DNA of 64,000 nt from Phymatolithon calcareum (lineage: Eukaryota > Rhodophyta > Florideophyceae > Hapalidiales), in NCBI GenBank assembly GCA_977006965.1, contig OZ345354.1:558001-622000 (forward strand). Reading direction: 5' to 3'. Both the position numbers and the translations under genes were made by a program. The notes under the pieces were generated by a model that saw only the letters and a program-made list of their open reading frames with translations, was not told the origin of the DNA and did not search any database. Of this stretch, positions 1 through 11,973 are shown piece after piece (positions within the stretch are counted from its first letter, which is position 1; the number at the start of each line of letters is the position of its first letter).

Positions 1-1405
1 GGCTTGCAGCATCTCAACAGCAAGGCCTTCTGGGCCAACAGCCTTCCCTTTCGGCGTCCTGTTAATGGCTCTTCATAGGTGCCTCCTCATTGTCCTGTTA
101 ACTGTAAAGCTCCCAAGGTTCACGTTCCAGACATTCTCAAATTTGCATACGCTCGCAATGTAAGCGGAGAATTTGCTAGGCAACACAGGGGCTCGGTTCT
201 TTTTGATCCCTGAATTGCTTGTTCATAGTCATCATCTGATGGTATACAGCGAGGAGCAATAAAAATGCAGTTCTTCATGAATTTTCCACTGTTCAAAGAA
301 TGACTGATGTTTATAAAAATGGCAAGAGCTACGCTCCAGTGCCGACATGAGAGAAGAGTATGAATTTCTGAGCATGTGGTGGCACATGGATTCCGCCCTG
401 TGAGGCATACCGAAATACAGGCTCTGAAGCGGCGAGGGCAAGGTCTCTCTTTGAAAGCACTCGTGAGGGGATGGTTTTCGCTGTACTGAGTGTCACCACA
501 ATAGGAGTCCTTCCAGTATGCATGAATATATGATCCGATCTAACGCCCTATGGCAAAGCTCGGGACTCCTCGTCCAACACCCGATGGAAGGTGAGATGTT
601 TCTCCTCAGTGCCCTTTTGCAGTTCGAGATAACGTTACAAAATTGTAATCTTTGACAAGAACACACAACCGCAAACTAAAGGCGAACGAGAAGACATCTC
701 AATTTTGAGATCTCTTCTCGTTCGCTTTTAGTTTGGGATAAGGTTGGGTTTATCTTGAAAAGTGGTGATCTCTCTGTGATACGATGCCTCAGTCTAAGAT
801 GCGATCAGGATCTCGGCTTAAATAGGGGCCGAGGCGAGCAATTGCACACCCTGCCAAAAGGGGGGGGGGCACTAACCGACGCTAGACTAATAGTACGTTG
901 AGTGTCCGTCGGTGTCTGCGATAAATCCGTTGATTCCTCTTGGAAGAGTCGTTCACCATACTGTGTTGGCAGTGTCGGTGGATAGATTGCAAGGAGCAGT
1001 TATAGAGCTCCTAAGACGATGGCGATAATGTCGTTCATTACACCCCTGCAACATTGTGTGTCTACAAGCTGCTCTCACCCGCCTACTTATTCCAGTTTGT
1101 CTAGACAACCTTGTTAATCAACTCTAGCGTCTGGCCAAGGCAATGGCACTCGGCGTAATTATTTCGCAGCCACTTCGACTTGTTTTTTCAGCTTAAGATC
1201 GGAACGTTTTGTTTAGATATTCGTTTGTGGCTTGAACGTCTTAACGATACAATCGCTGCTTCGAAATCGATGATTATCATATGCTTCTTTCCTCGTTACA
1301 ATACTTGCAGTCACTAATAGCTATGTCTCATGACCAGGACGCCCTGATTGTCCTCGCAATTGTACAAAACGACCACGTGCTCACTTAACGACTAGTGCTA
1401 ATATC
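1..1405. other. Intergenic DNA, no gene recognised
   Basis: Only short overlapping open frames with no recognisable domain are present on either strand. The only structured element I see is the foldback at 672-735, listed separately. A poly-G run lies near 861-870. Confidence 0.6.
672..735. repeat. Near-perfect 64-bp foldback
   Basis: Two arms of about 30 nt pair almost perfectly: the left arm begins CAAACTAAAGGCGAACGAG and the right arm ends CTCGTTCGCTTTTAGTTTG. The loop is only a few bases. No ORF or T-run suggests a bacterial-type terminator. It could be a palindromic foldback element or a small-RNA precursor. The structure is seen directly; the function is unknown. Confidence 0.75.
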
Positions 1406-1593
1406 ATATCAGCACCTCAGCAGACACTGCCGTGCTCGTGCAGATAATGCCATTAGCAACGGCATATTAACAACTTAGCAGACACTGTCGTGTGCTTGCA
1501 GATAATGCCGTTAATGACGGTATATTAGCACCTTGGCAGCCACTGCCGTGCTCGTGCTAATAATGTCGTTACCAACGGCATATTAGCACCCTC
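1406..1593. repeat. 58-bp tandem repeat, three full units plus a partial fourth
   Basis: Units begin at 1406, 1464, 1522 and 1580, an exact 58-bp period. Each starts ATATYARCA, runs through a CAGMCACTGYCGTG block and ends in an imperfect dyad of the form GCCGTTA..AACGGC. The units are diverged by roughly 10-20%. A TATA-like ATATAAG follows at about 1626-1632, so the array may be a promoter or LTR enhancer. That role is inference. Confidence 0.8.
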
Positions 1594-2085
1594 TCTCAGA
1601 CTGCTTCTGTGGACGTCTGGTTCCCCATATAAGCGAGAGCTAAGGTAGCTCGTAACAGAGCTGGAGATCGCAGAGGCACATTCACCCTTCCCAACATTCC
1701 AAACTTTCTCTCAACTACAGCTGACCTTCCCCTTCATCAAGCATCTACGCTTTTCAAGTTCAAAAATCATCGTTTTGCAAGTGAAACGACACCAACCGCA
1801 AGGTGCTCTACCCGGAGACTATCGCATTGGCGACACAGGAAGTACGACACAACCCTACTGAATCGAAATTCTGAACTCATGGCTCGCGGTATCAAAATCA
1901 AGGACTGGCAGACATTATCCCACACAGTCTTGCGGCCCACTCAAGGTCGTGCATGTCACATGGTCAAGTCTTAGATTTGCGACTCAGCTGAACAATCAGG
2001 AAACCGTGGAGCACCATCGCAGCGCTGACAGAGGTCATCACAGACCACAAATCCCTCATATATACGCAAGTGGGACGCACAGATG
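1594..2085. other. Possible regulatory or retroelement leader sequence, no gene
   Basis: It begins just after the 58-bp tandem array and carries a TATA-like box near 1626, then a pyrimidine/A-rich stretch and the string CATTGGCGACACAGG near 1825-1840. The last resembles leader sequence downstream of some LTRs, but no second LTR copy was found in the window. No ORF of note. Confidence 0.3.
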
Positions 2086-2215
2086 GGGGTTATATGTTGA
2101 TTTATTTTAAGAGCTCCCAAAACCTCAATTTGATTAACAGGGCAGCTTCTCGCTGTCTTCCACATTCATCTCGCTACTAGCCTCCTAATATCTCCTTAAT
2201 CCGAATTTCTCTCCC
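2086..2215 (+). repeat. 130-bp dispersed repeat, copy 1
   Basis: It starts GGGGTTATATGTTG and ends GAATTTCTCTCCC. It is the reverse complement of 39,233-39,362 with only scattered mismatches. The other copy is bounded by a clear target-site duplication; here I see none. It has no coding capacity and behaves like a short non-autonomous retroposon. Confidence 0.75.
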
Positions 2216-2336
2216 TATGAGGGCTCGAGTGAGTCTTTCGCATTCATATTCTGTTTCTTGGTCCATCTTCATGCACCGTAGTGTGAGTTGGAGCACAACG
2301 AGCTCAACCACAGCACCGGGCCCAAAGTAATTTTCT

Positions 2337-2850
2337 CTACAAAGGAGCACTGTTGAAAAGAACTCTCAGGCATCTCAACCGCGCAGTTCTATCCCTTATA
2401 CGTAACACTCCTGGTAGTTCATTCGGCTTGTCGACCGGGATTTTAACTGTCCGTCCCTCTTCTTCCAACGTCCATATTTTTGCTACTTCCCGTATGCGTC
2501 CGGTTTTTGATACCATACCTACTTCTGCTTGTTTTAGAGCTTCGTTGAGGTGCTTCTCTTCTCTAAGATGCCCAATATCCTTTGATACATCTTCCAGATC
2601 TTCTTCTCTTCCTTGGTATTCTTCTGCAAGCTCAAGGTACTTCTTCCGTCTTACCAGGCTTAAGGCGAACCTTTCAGCCTGGTGCGCTCTCTTCATCTGT
2701 GGGCTGGCGAGTCGACAGAGCACTCGCATCCGCTCCCTTCGATGTTCGGCATATTTTCCGAAAACATACCTGAAGAAAAGACCTTCATCTGCTTCGATTG
2801 CCGATAACAGACGTTTGGTGACCGGGGTCAGGTGAATGGCATACTCTCAT
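2337..2850 (-). CDS. Possible coding exon of unknown protein (charged, coiled-coil-like)
   Basis: The minus strand is open for about 170 codons, from just after a TGA at roughly 2851 to a stop at 2337. The first in-frame ATG is at 2729, giving 130 residues. The translation is rich in Arg, Glu, Leu and Lys, with a predicted coiled-coil stretch (YLELAEEYQGREEDLEDVSK region), unlike the low-complexity frames around it. No family is recognised. It may be an internal exon or the relic of a mobile-element ORF; the antisense frame is Ser-rich and probably a shadow. Coding status is uncertain. Confidence 0.3.
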
Positions 2851-4513
2851 TTGGGGAGAATCAATGACTTGAAAATCCTGATGCAGGTGGACGCACAGAT
2901 GTCGAGGCACTGGGAATTGGTCAAGCGGAAGGTGAGAGTTCGTTGAAGCCTTGTACATCGTTCGAAAGGAAAATGTGGACTCTACTAGGTCTCCATTCTC
3001 ACCTCTTTCTCGCCGCCTTCAGTGTGCCCTCAGAACGCGGTGCCTGTGCCTTATGGAAGAGGATGACTTATGTCAATACATGGTGCCCTATGACCTTCCC
3101 GAGGTGTGTTCTGCGCCGCAATTCACGGACGATTTCATTGCGCCGCAAAGAGGCGGATTGCTTCTTTCCGATTGAGTGCACTGCATATATTTTGCAAGTA
3201 TTTCTTCATTCGAGGGGCAGTGGATATCTGTGCAATGTGAACCGAAGGTGTGCATTTTGTTTGGACAAACAACTTTTGAAACTTTTGTACGGTGAGCATC
3301 CGCCCCTGTCCAGAGGGAGATTAGACCACTCTCTTCACTTCTACTACTGGCTTGCGTTGAATCTGGTCAGTCATGTCTGAAACTGCACAGTGAAAATCAA
3401 GTTGAATACACCGTATGCTTAACGATATTCGGACCAGCTCTGGTCCATGCTCAGAAGCAAGTCTGTAATATAAGAAGTCATCACCTCTTCCATTGCTGTT
3501 GCATGACTGTGCGATTCTCCGTATGTCCTAGCGTTTCCGGTGATTGGGACATTCAAGCCTGATGAAGAAGGGCATTAAATGCCGATGCAAATCATACCAA
3601 AATTTACTCAACTGCTCGTTTGCAAGCTGCAACTACGAGCGAAATACTGGGAATGAATTATGATGCCCCTGTTCAATTTATTCTAATGGCATGCAACCAT
3701 GTGTGGCCCCGGATTTTCTCACTAAGTAAGTTTGCCATTCATGCTAACATGCCATGTGAGAATAAGTTAAGCAGGGGCAGTATATGACCACATAATGTTC
3801 TGGATGTCGCATCAAAAAGTATGACAACTGCTCTGTGCGGCAACACTTCGCCTGGTGATTGCTGCGTGAAACGGGCACTGTTTATGAGGAGCACAGCAAA
3901 ATTGCCGGAGTCAATTTTCTGAGAAACAATATGCCTTCTCATTGCGTCGTGGCATAGAAGCCACTTGTGACTTTGGGTTGAGGCCATCGATTGGTGTCTA
4001 TGTTCTTCCGTTCGCGCTCGTTCTTATCAGGGGTACTAGCAATATTATTTTTATTTCTTGGTAGAGGCAGTACAATAGGAAGTGCAATAACAATACTGGC
4101 GATTGCCTGCAATAAGTATGGTAATAAAGGATCTCAACGCAATATGAAAACCAATGTCGAAAATCTACTTCACGTTCACGCCAGGTCGTTGTACTCCGTA
4201 GCTTCTTGCAGAAGTTGATTAACACGATCACTTCTTCTATTTGACATGGCAGGAGATGCCAAGTTCTGGCTTCATTACGTCCTGTTCACTTTCAAAAACA
4301 CCAGAGACTTGAACAGGAGGGGGTCATCGCCGTCCTGTTCTTGGTCGAAACGTACCATGCAATTGACCAAGTCGTTCCACGAAAAAGAAGTATTGTAATT
4401 AGGTCGTTGTTACTGTATTGCATCATGATATACTACCAACAAATAATCTTCGTTTCCATTGACACGCATGGCTGCAAGTGATTGTACCCCGTTGGTGCAT
4501 CCCTGACCCTTTC
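2851..4513. other. Intergenic DNA upstream of the retrotransposon
   Basis: Several short open frames (largest about 145 codons, 2,943-3,380) show no recognisable domain or conserved composition. I see no repeat or RNA gene. Confidence 0.5.
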
Positions 4514-4922
4514 TGGTGCAATGCTCCGTGATCTAGTTGCCCTCTATTTTTCCACCTTCTTTAAGCAGTCTACTGTTTGTCACTGTTCTTATAGTCGTAG
4601 TGGCCGTCGGTGGAGGGGAGGAACCAAGGAGGTTTTCGGGCTCTGAAATTCCGGTTCCGACGTTGCCTGTTCCCGAGTCCGGGTCAGTTCGTCGCCATTA
4701 CCGTTATGCAACCCAAACCGACCGATAAAACCTGTACCTTTCGCTTGTTTCTCTTCTTTCTCTCTCTCTTTCTCTCACTGTATCTCCTCTCTCAGCCGTA
4801 CGCGCGTGTGGTCCTACAAGCCGCAACTATAACGCGCGTCCGACTTCGCTCTGTCGTGCTACCGCGGAAAGGGGGCTCGAACATCCCGATCGACAAGCCC
4901 TCCCATAGGGCTTTGCACGACA
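4514..4922 (+). repeat. 5' LTR
   Basis: 409 bp, beginning TGGTGCAATGCTCC and ending GCACGACA. It aligns without gaps to 12,425-12,833 with about 12 substitutions (roughly 97% identity). A GATAAAA box near 4,723 and a CT-rich tract at about 4,750-4,796 could be its core promoter region (inference). Confidence 0.95.
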
Positions 4923-4924
4923 AC

Positions 4925-4942
4925 TGGTCTCCCGACCTAGAA
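4925..4942 (+). other. Candidate primer-binding site
   Basis: TGGTCTCCCGACCTAG starts two bases after the 5' LTR, the normal place for the minus-strand primer site, and opens with TGG, complementary to a tRNA CCA end. I could not assign the tRNA. Confidence 0.5.
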
Positions 4943-5036
4943 AGGTTCACCTTTCTACCTCTTCGTTCTTCCCGTATCCGGGAAGTACAATTCCGCGAAG
5001 ACCTATTATACGTCTTCGCCCCAAACAAACTTTGGC

Positions 5037-7351
5037 ATGTCACCGTTGGCCTACGACGCCAACATGCCGAGACCCAAGCGTCAAGAACGTCCCGGAAGAC
5101 CATCTAGGACGTCTAGAACGTCGGACAAGAATTCCCGCAAGGGATCAAAGGCCAATTCCGACTCTCGCACTTCCGGCGGCGAGCAGGTCGCTCCTGTACA
5201 TGGTCATAATTTGCGCAGTCGAGTGTCCTCGAGGCATAGTTCACGCGAATGTGCCGCCGATGTCGGTACCATCCCGGGAAAAGCGGAAACCGGCTATCGT
5301 GAGCCTGGTAGCGTTCACTTTGAAGAGGGATCCGGACCCAAGCAGGAGAATTCACTATCCAGGGACGCACAGGTGGCCGTCCTACACCTAATTGAGTCCC
5401 GACTCACACCAGATCGTCAGGCTGTTTCAGACTTGCAGGATTCGGTGAACATACTAATGTTGAGGACGACTTCCCCTGACGCCGCTCCAGAAGATATACG
5501 AAATCTACGGACAGACGTGAACAGGGTCATGGAAGATCTCCGGACGATTCGAGTCGACGTTGAGAATCATGACGGAATGATGAAAATGTGGCAAAGCACG
5601 TGTCAGGAAATCCGCGACGCAGATGACAGCGATACATCACTGAGCGTCGCTAATTCGAAGGCTGATTGGAGAACAGTCTTTCCGGCACAGGCCCGACGGC
5701 GAAGCGAAATCATTCCCCCAATTTCGTTGGACGTCCGTCACTCGAAGCCGAGAAAAGGGAGGAGATCTAAACATCGCCAGTCCTCTAAGAGCGATAATCG
5801 TCGCACACGCCGGATTGACAAGTACCCAGACTCCTCCGACAGCTCATCGGATAGCGATGACGACAGCACAGACGAAAACCCGTAACACGGCGGGGATGAC
5901 GACGATGACGGAACTTCAAGTCCGAGTAGCTCGGATTCTTCAACTGACCGCTCCTACCGGGGCCATGGGCATAGACGCCAAAGCTCACACCGAGACGGAT
6001 CCAGATCCCGGGAGCGCTCGCGAAAGATTACCCCTTCCCGTCGTGCGCAAGAATCCACACGGAGAAAGAAGGAGAAGGAAAGAAAAGGCCCAAAACACAT
6101 TGGTCTTCGCAGCCTTTGCGCTACGAACTCCCGCTACAGGAAGGCCCTATCTTATAGGACGTACCGACTCCGAAACACCTCACAAGATCGCGACTCAAGG
6201 GAAACCGGAAAAGTAAAGGACCAGATAAGACGACTGGAGATAACGTCACTATAGAAGGCACCGTTCGACGGGAAAGATCCAATCCTCATCCTAGACTTCC
6301 TATGTCGCTTCGTTCGTGAAGCTGATACACTTCGAATGAGCGAGGCACAAGCTTCCTCGCGATCCCAAATTACCTCCGCGGGTTCGCTCTGAGCCAATTT
6401 GAATCCATTCGCGATTCATCCTCAACATCGAATGGCGGTGTTACATGTTGGCCGGAAGCAGTTCAGTACCTGCTCCGATCGTTTGCTACCTCGTCATCGA
6501 TACAAACTGCACTGCGAGATTTGCGCGACGTACAGCAGCAAGACGGGGAGGACGAGCGCGATTACAGCACACGGCTGGATGCTGCATGCCGTCGAGCTGG
6601 TAATGTTTTCTCATTGGACGAAAAATGCACAATGTTCGAGTCCGGGCTCGCACCGGAAATACAGCCACTTTTTTCCCGACATCTGAAGGCTCATCCAGAG
6701 ATTAGCTTCCTCGAACTAGTCGAGTTTGCACGCACTGAAGGCGCCGCTAATAGGGCCCTGGTTTGGAAGACAACAACTTCGCAACGGTACACTACATTGG
6801 GACGCCGTGGCCCTGCAGTTTTGCTGGAGGAGAGCACATCTACCTCTAATGATGCACCTTTCGCGGCGTCCAGCGGTCAGCAGGGTAGTGGTGAACTTCT
6901 ATTCTTCGGCGGCTCCGAATCATCTGGCATTCTGTCCTCGATCCCGACCTCCGACTTGCCATCGACTATCGTGGATCCCTTCGAGTTGGACCCAGTTCAG
7001 GCTGAATCTCTACTGCTGGCAACAAATCGCAAGTTTGCTCCCATCGCTCGCCACGTTCCCGCGGCACACATTCCCGGTGCACGGGGAAATTCTAACAGAC
7101 CGGGGTGGGTCGACAGATCCAGACCACAGGCCGTGCGTCGAGAAGACCTCATCTGTTTTCACTGCTATGCGGTTGGACACATTGCGCCCGAATGTGGGGA
7201 GTCAGATTTCGGCGTAATCGTAAACAATTTCGAACAGCTGGCTGAAGAAGGTAAAAGGCGCGTGCCGACCGAGAGTTATCATCGATCGAAAACCCGCTGC
7301 GAATCCAAGGCTAACCAGACAATTGCGCCAACCTCTGTTTCGAAAAAGTAA
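5037..7351 (+). pseudogene. gag: Retrotransposon gag, interrupted
   Basis: The first part (ATG at 5,037, frame 3) encodes a polar protein with acidic and Ser/Arg-rich stretches. TAA at 5,883 and TAG at 6,252 interrupt it in frame. Beyond the second stop the same frame reads into a capsid-like segment (KAPFDGKDPILILDFL). A shift near 6,352-6,356 moves the capsid core to frame 2, which then stays open to 7,351. That part holds motifs such as EDERDYSTRLDAACRRAG and ends with a CCHC zinc knuckle (C-x2-C-x4-H-x4-C, 7,154-7,195). Capsid and nucleocapsid functions follow from family knowledge. The copy is disabled. Confidence 0.85.
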
Positions 7352-7400
7352 GTGAGGGTGCTCCCCTAACCGGGGAAGACCCAGCGAGCATTTTGCCCCC

Positions 7401-7733
7401 GTGCTCGAAAAATATTGTGGTGCTCAGAAGCCCGATCAAAGTACTCCCGCGCAACGACAGATCAGGCTGTGGGTTGTGTCGACCCTGGGTGTGACACAGA
7501 GCACCACAAGCACCGGAGGCCATTTTGTGATGGCGTCGAAACGAAATTACAAGGTCTACGCTTTTGTTGGGGACAGCAAAAACAGCCCCATCCGAAAGCT
7601 TGTTGTTCTGGACACCGGCGCTGGACCCAATTTTGTCCGCAAGAGCGAATTTTCGCCGGAACTCCAACAGAAAGTCACCGCTGGGAATCGCCTTCCCGAT
7701 ATCCGGGAGGCAAGGGACGACCGTTGCGCCTAG
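7401..7733 (+). pseudogene. Retrotransposon aspartic protease segment (frame-broken)
   Basis: This frame-3 segment carries the retropepsin motif VVLDTGAGPNFVR (catalytic Asp in DTGAG) around 7,605-7,645. About 60-90 bases before its stop, the homology passes to frame 2 (LRLEGTILLTVQLG and on), so a frameshift lies near 7,700-7,720. It follows the gag stop by about 50 bases in another frame, as expected for a gag-pol element. The enzyme would cut the Gag-Pol polyprotein. Confidence 0.8.
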
Positions 7734-9610
7734 AAGGGACAATATTACTGACTGTCCAATTGGGGCAGTATTCTGTTCGGACAGAGTTTATTGTTTGCGA
7801 GCGCCTAGCTGCATCTGCGATACTAAGCGCAGATTTCTGCGATCGCTTCGTGGAGGAAATCTTTCCCCGACTGAGGCAGATCGAGATGGCCGATGGTGCG
7901 CGTATCCCTATCACCCGGCGAGCACTGAAGCGACCACCCAGTGCCCCTCCACTTCCAATTATGCAAGAGTACGACCGTACACTGGGTCGCGTGTCACCAA
8001 AGCTACGGGTAGCCAAAGCGACCACGCTGGTCCCCGAATCCCAAACGTGGGTGATGGTGTCATCGGAGCGGGTGGTACTAGCCGTGCTACAGCCCTTGTC
8101 GAAGCTGTATTCCGCATACGGGATTTCGATCTCGAATGGCGTGGCAACCCTATCACCGAAAGAGCCATTCTGGATCCTGGTGGCGAACTTTTCGAAAATG
8201 GCACGCTCTCTGAAAAAGGGGCAAGTGGTGGGTACGGTCTTGCCGCACCCGACAGAAGTGCTCCACAGCTCTGTGTCTATCGCAGAGGTTCTGGGATTGA
8301 TTCCGGATACCGAAGCCGTCATCTCGTTCCCTCGTGACACCCCAACCGGGGAGAGGCCATCGCAAAATCGTGAAGGTCTTGCGAGCTTAGACCTGTCCCA
8401 CGTAGCCGTCGATCATCGGGACGCTATTCGAGATCTCTTGATACCCTTTTCGCGAATGTGTAGCGGCGAGCTTGGCGAAATAGCGGCGACTACGCACCAT
8501 ATTGACCTGACTTCAGGAGCAAGACCGGTCGCCTCGCCGCCATATCGCGCAGGCCCTCGAGCCCGCCAGGTGGAACAGGCGGAAGTGGATCGCATGCTGT
8601 TGAAAGGAGTGATTGAACCAGCGCAGTCACCCTGGGCATCTCCGGTGGTTTTGGTACCCAAATCAGACGGAAGTTTGCGCTTTTGCGTCGATTATCGCAA
8701 GCTCAACGCAGTGACCGTAAAAGATACGTATCCCATCCCGAGAATGGATGAGTGCATCGATTCACTCGGCACAGCCAAGGTATTCTCCACTCTGGACTGT
8801 AACTCTGGCTACTGGCAGGTCCCGATTGCGGGATATGACCTCGACAAAACAGCCTTTGTTTGCCACTCAGGCCTCGATCGCTTCAAGAGAATGCCGTTTG
8901 GTCTGACGAACGCGCCCGCGACATTTCAACGTACACTGGATATTCTGCTTTCACAGTTTAAATGGAAAACATGTTTGGTCTACCTGGACGACATTATCAT
9001 TTTTTCGAATGATACCGCGTCGCATCTCGACCACGTGTGTACGATGCTCACCATCCTGAAGGACGCCGTTGTATCTCTCAAGCTTGAGAAATGCAAGTTT
9101 TTCACCGACAAGGTTAGCTACCTTGGACATGTTATTCGGCCCGGCGAACGTTCGGTGGACACGACCTGTACGGCAGCACTTCGTGAAGCCCAGCCTTCAC
9201 GGACACAGACAGAGCTGAGGTCGTTCCTCGGATTGTGCAACGTCTACCGCCGCTTCGTCCGCGACTTTGCCGAAATCGCAGCCCCGTTAAACAAACTGCT
9301 GAAAAAGGGCACGCCGACAAAGCTCGCTCCTTTTGATGACGCCGAGCTGCATGCTTATCGGAAGCTAATTGACGTGGTCACCTCTCCCCCGGTGCTAGCT
9401 CTCCCGAAACCAGGACTTCCATATTCGTTGGATACCGATGCGAGTGCGAACATGGTAGGCGTCGCAGCCTTTCAACTGGACCACGGAGAGCGACGCCCCA
9501 TTGGATTCTGGTCTCGTTCGCTCGTCCCGGCGGAGAAAAATTACTCGGCATCGGAGCGAGAATGTTTGGCAGTTGTTTGGGCCGTGACAACATTGAGACC
9601 CTATTTGCAG
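7725..9610 (+). pseudogene. pol: Retrotransposon reverse transcriptase and start of RNase H
   Basis: Frame 2 is open from the protease tail into a Ty3-type reverse transcriptase. Visible motifs in order are: the entry region SPWASPVVLVPKSDGS, CVDYRKLNAVT, FSTLDCNSGYWQ, FKRMPFGLTNAPATFQ and the catalytic YLDD at 8,981-8,992. The RNase H domain begins with DTDAS near 9,430 and ERECLAVVWA near 9,560. A frameshift in the G-run at about 9,608 cuts the frame; the true RNase H continuation (FTVHTDHAALRWLL) is in frame 1. The frame-2 extension to 9,781 is missense. Confidence 0.9.
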
Positions 9611-11271
9611 GGGGAAAATTCACTGTGCATACCGACCACGCGGCGCTGCGATGGCTACTGGAAATCGCTGAACCTTCTGGACGACTTATGCGCTGGAGGT
9701 CACGCCTCTCGGTGTTTACGTTCAACGATGTTTACAAGAAAGGGAAGGAAAACACGCAGGCCGACGCGCTTTCTCTTTTAAGCACGTTATGCGAAACAAC
9801 GGCAGATTTGGACGAAGAAATACCCTGCTTCCACGTGGACGAAGTTTCACAAAATAATCTCGACGTCGAGAGGGACGAATATCACGGATTCCGAGATGAG
9901 AACGAGATCGAGATGGATGCTCTGTTTGCTCTATCGGATTAAAACCCAACCGGTGTTCAGCTCACCCCGGTGACTCGGGAAGAACTCCTGCGAGAGCAGC
10001 TGGCGGATCCGTTTTGTGGCAGCGTGCGGAAAGGCCTAGAAGACGGAAACGACCTTCCATTCGCACAGGATGAAGTTGGTATGCTAATCCGTCTGGCGAG
10101 CGAGACGCCTCAACTGGTCATTCCTGATTCGCTCCAAGGCAGAATACTGCATCTGAGCCATTACCCAACGATGTCCGGACACCCTGGAGGGCGAAAACTG
10201 TACTACTCTCTGCGAAGGGATTTTTACTGGCCCTCTATGGCGACAGACTGCGATGCGACCGCTCGAAACTGCCCCACCTGTACTCGAAATCGATTGAAGC
10301 TAAGACGAAACGCAAAACGGATGAAGCTTTTTCCGGCAGCGAGACCTTTGGAGTTCGTGAGTGTTGATATCCTAGGGGATCTTATTAAGACACCAAGGGG
10401 AAATCGGTATCTACTTGTCATCTCGGATCGGTTTCCGAAGCTCGTACGCACGGTACCACTCGCACGTATCAACGCAGCTGACATTGCCAAGGCGTTCGTG
10501 CTTCAATGGGTGTTCGTGTACGGGTCACCGGTGTCATTGCTGTCTGACAACGGAAAACAGTTTACGTCCAAGTTTTTCCAGCATGTCTGCGCAATTCTCG
10601 GAATCGAGAACTTATTCACCACGACCTACCACCCCCAGTGCAATGGGCAGACGGAGCGTTTTAATCGGACCATCCTCGCCGCTTTACGGCACTACGTTGC
10701 AGACCATCCCACCGATTGGGACTTGTTCTCAGACGCGGTAACATATGCGTACAATACTCAGACGCACCGTGTGACAAAACTCTCGCCATTCGAGCTGGTA
10801 CTGTCGAGGCCTCCTCCACCATTGGGCCTTGAGGCGCGTCTGTCCATGGACCAGTCGGGTGACAGGGAGACGTTCCGCAGAAAGTGGATGAGTTGGCTAC
10901 GGCATTTGGTGGGAACGGCGTCAACAGAGATGCGAAAGGCACAAGAATTGTCCAAGAGAAATTTTGACGCCCGCATTCGACCGACTGTTGGCCGCATCCG
11001 ACCTGTAAGTTTCGTTTTTGTTCGCCAGGCATCGGTTAGCACCCCGGATAGAAGGAAGCACAAACTGTCCCCGGCTGCCGACGGCCCATACAAGGTAGTT
11101 ACAGCGCAAGAGGATACCGTTGTCCTAGAAATTCGGCAGCAGCATGAACGGGTTTCTCGAGACCGGTTTGTGACGGCTCCTGCGCTCGAAGACCACATTG
11201 TGACCAGCCGACCATCAGAAAATTCGCCCGAACATCGGGAAGAGCAAATAGGCGCACGTGATATCGGTTAG
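9610..11271 (+). pseudogene. RNase H end and integrase of the retrotransposon
   Basis: Frame 1 carries the RNase H end (HTDHAALRWLL) and a linker with an in-frame TAA at 9,940. The integrase follows: a His/Cys (HHCC-type) zinc-binding region at about 10,150-10,280, then the catalytic triad Asp 10,366, Asp 10,546 and Glu 10,654. The second and third are separated by 35 residues, the classical D,D35E spacing. A GPY-type module (DGPYKVVTAQ) lies near 11,080. A TAG at 11,269 separates this from the same-frame Pro/Ser-rich tail. The domain normally inserts the DNA copy into the chromosome. Confidence 0.88.
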
Positions 11272-11709
11272 AAAGCAGGACAGACAAATCCGCCTACCGG
11301 AGCGTCGTCGAGGATATCGTCCCCCACTCGGGGATTGGGAGATATACCGAGCGGTGAGGGTGCCACTGCATCCCCGGGAGTCCGCATGCAAGCAGTACCA
11401 TCTTCATCGGTCCCTATTGAATCCGTTCCACGCCGACAGTCCGCCCCGGAGAGTCCCCAGGTCACGCCAGTGAGTTCTGTTCGCAAGTCTCCGCGTCTTG
11501 CGGCGAAAAAAATGCAGCTTGGGGATGGAAAAAAGGCGCCCTATCTGGGGACTTGAGCCGTAAAACAGTCCGTTTCAGCCCGGGGGTATCAATGACGCAA
11601 GAATCCAATTCCCCTCCGTGCAATCGCCGAACTCCGAGATACACCCCGTCGGTCAGATGGCTCTTCCCGGGAAGGAGACGAGGCTCGCACTGTCTTACCA
11701 CAGGAGCAG

Positions 11710-11973
11710 GTGATGAAGGATATTATCGGGGATGGCGAGGGGGAAGACGGAAAATGGCTGTTTTGTGTGCGTTGGTATGGCCCAGGAGCGGATACCGCCT
11801 GGGAGCCGACCTCACATTTACCTCGCAGCAAGATCCTCTCGTACTGCAAGCGACGCCGAAGATCTTTGCCGCCGGACATGGAAGACGCTCTGGTGGGTAA
11901 AACACCTAAATTCTATGAGATACGGAAGAAGGGAATGCGTCCAAGCAATGGAGTCATTTATTTTCGCAGCTAG
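11710..11973 (+). pseudogene. Integrase C-terminal chromodomain
   Basis: Frame 1 encodes MKDIIGDGEGEDGKWLFCVR followed by WYGPGADTAWEPTSHL, the pattern of a chromodomain (hydrophobic strand, FCVRW, then WEP and a C-terminal helix with KILSYCKRR). In chromoviruses this module directs integration to modified histones. Here it is separated from the integrase by the TAG at 11,269 and a further stop or frame change between 11,554 and 11,710. It ends with a natural stop at 11,973. Confidence 0.85.

Noticed and set aside
5815-6216. Separate 133-codon frame inside gag
   Set aside because: Gag-like composition continues in frame 3 across the TAA at 5,883, so this frame-1 ORF is a shadow.
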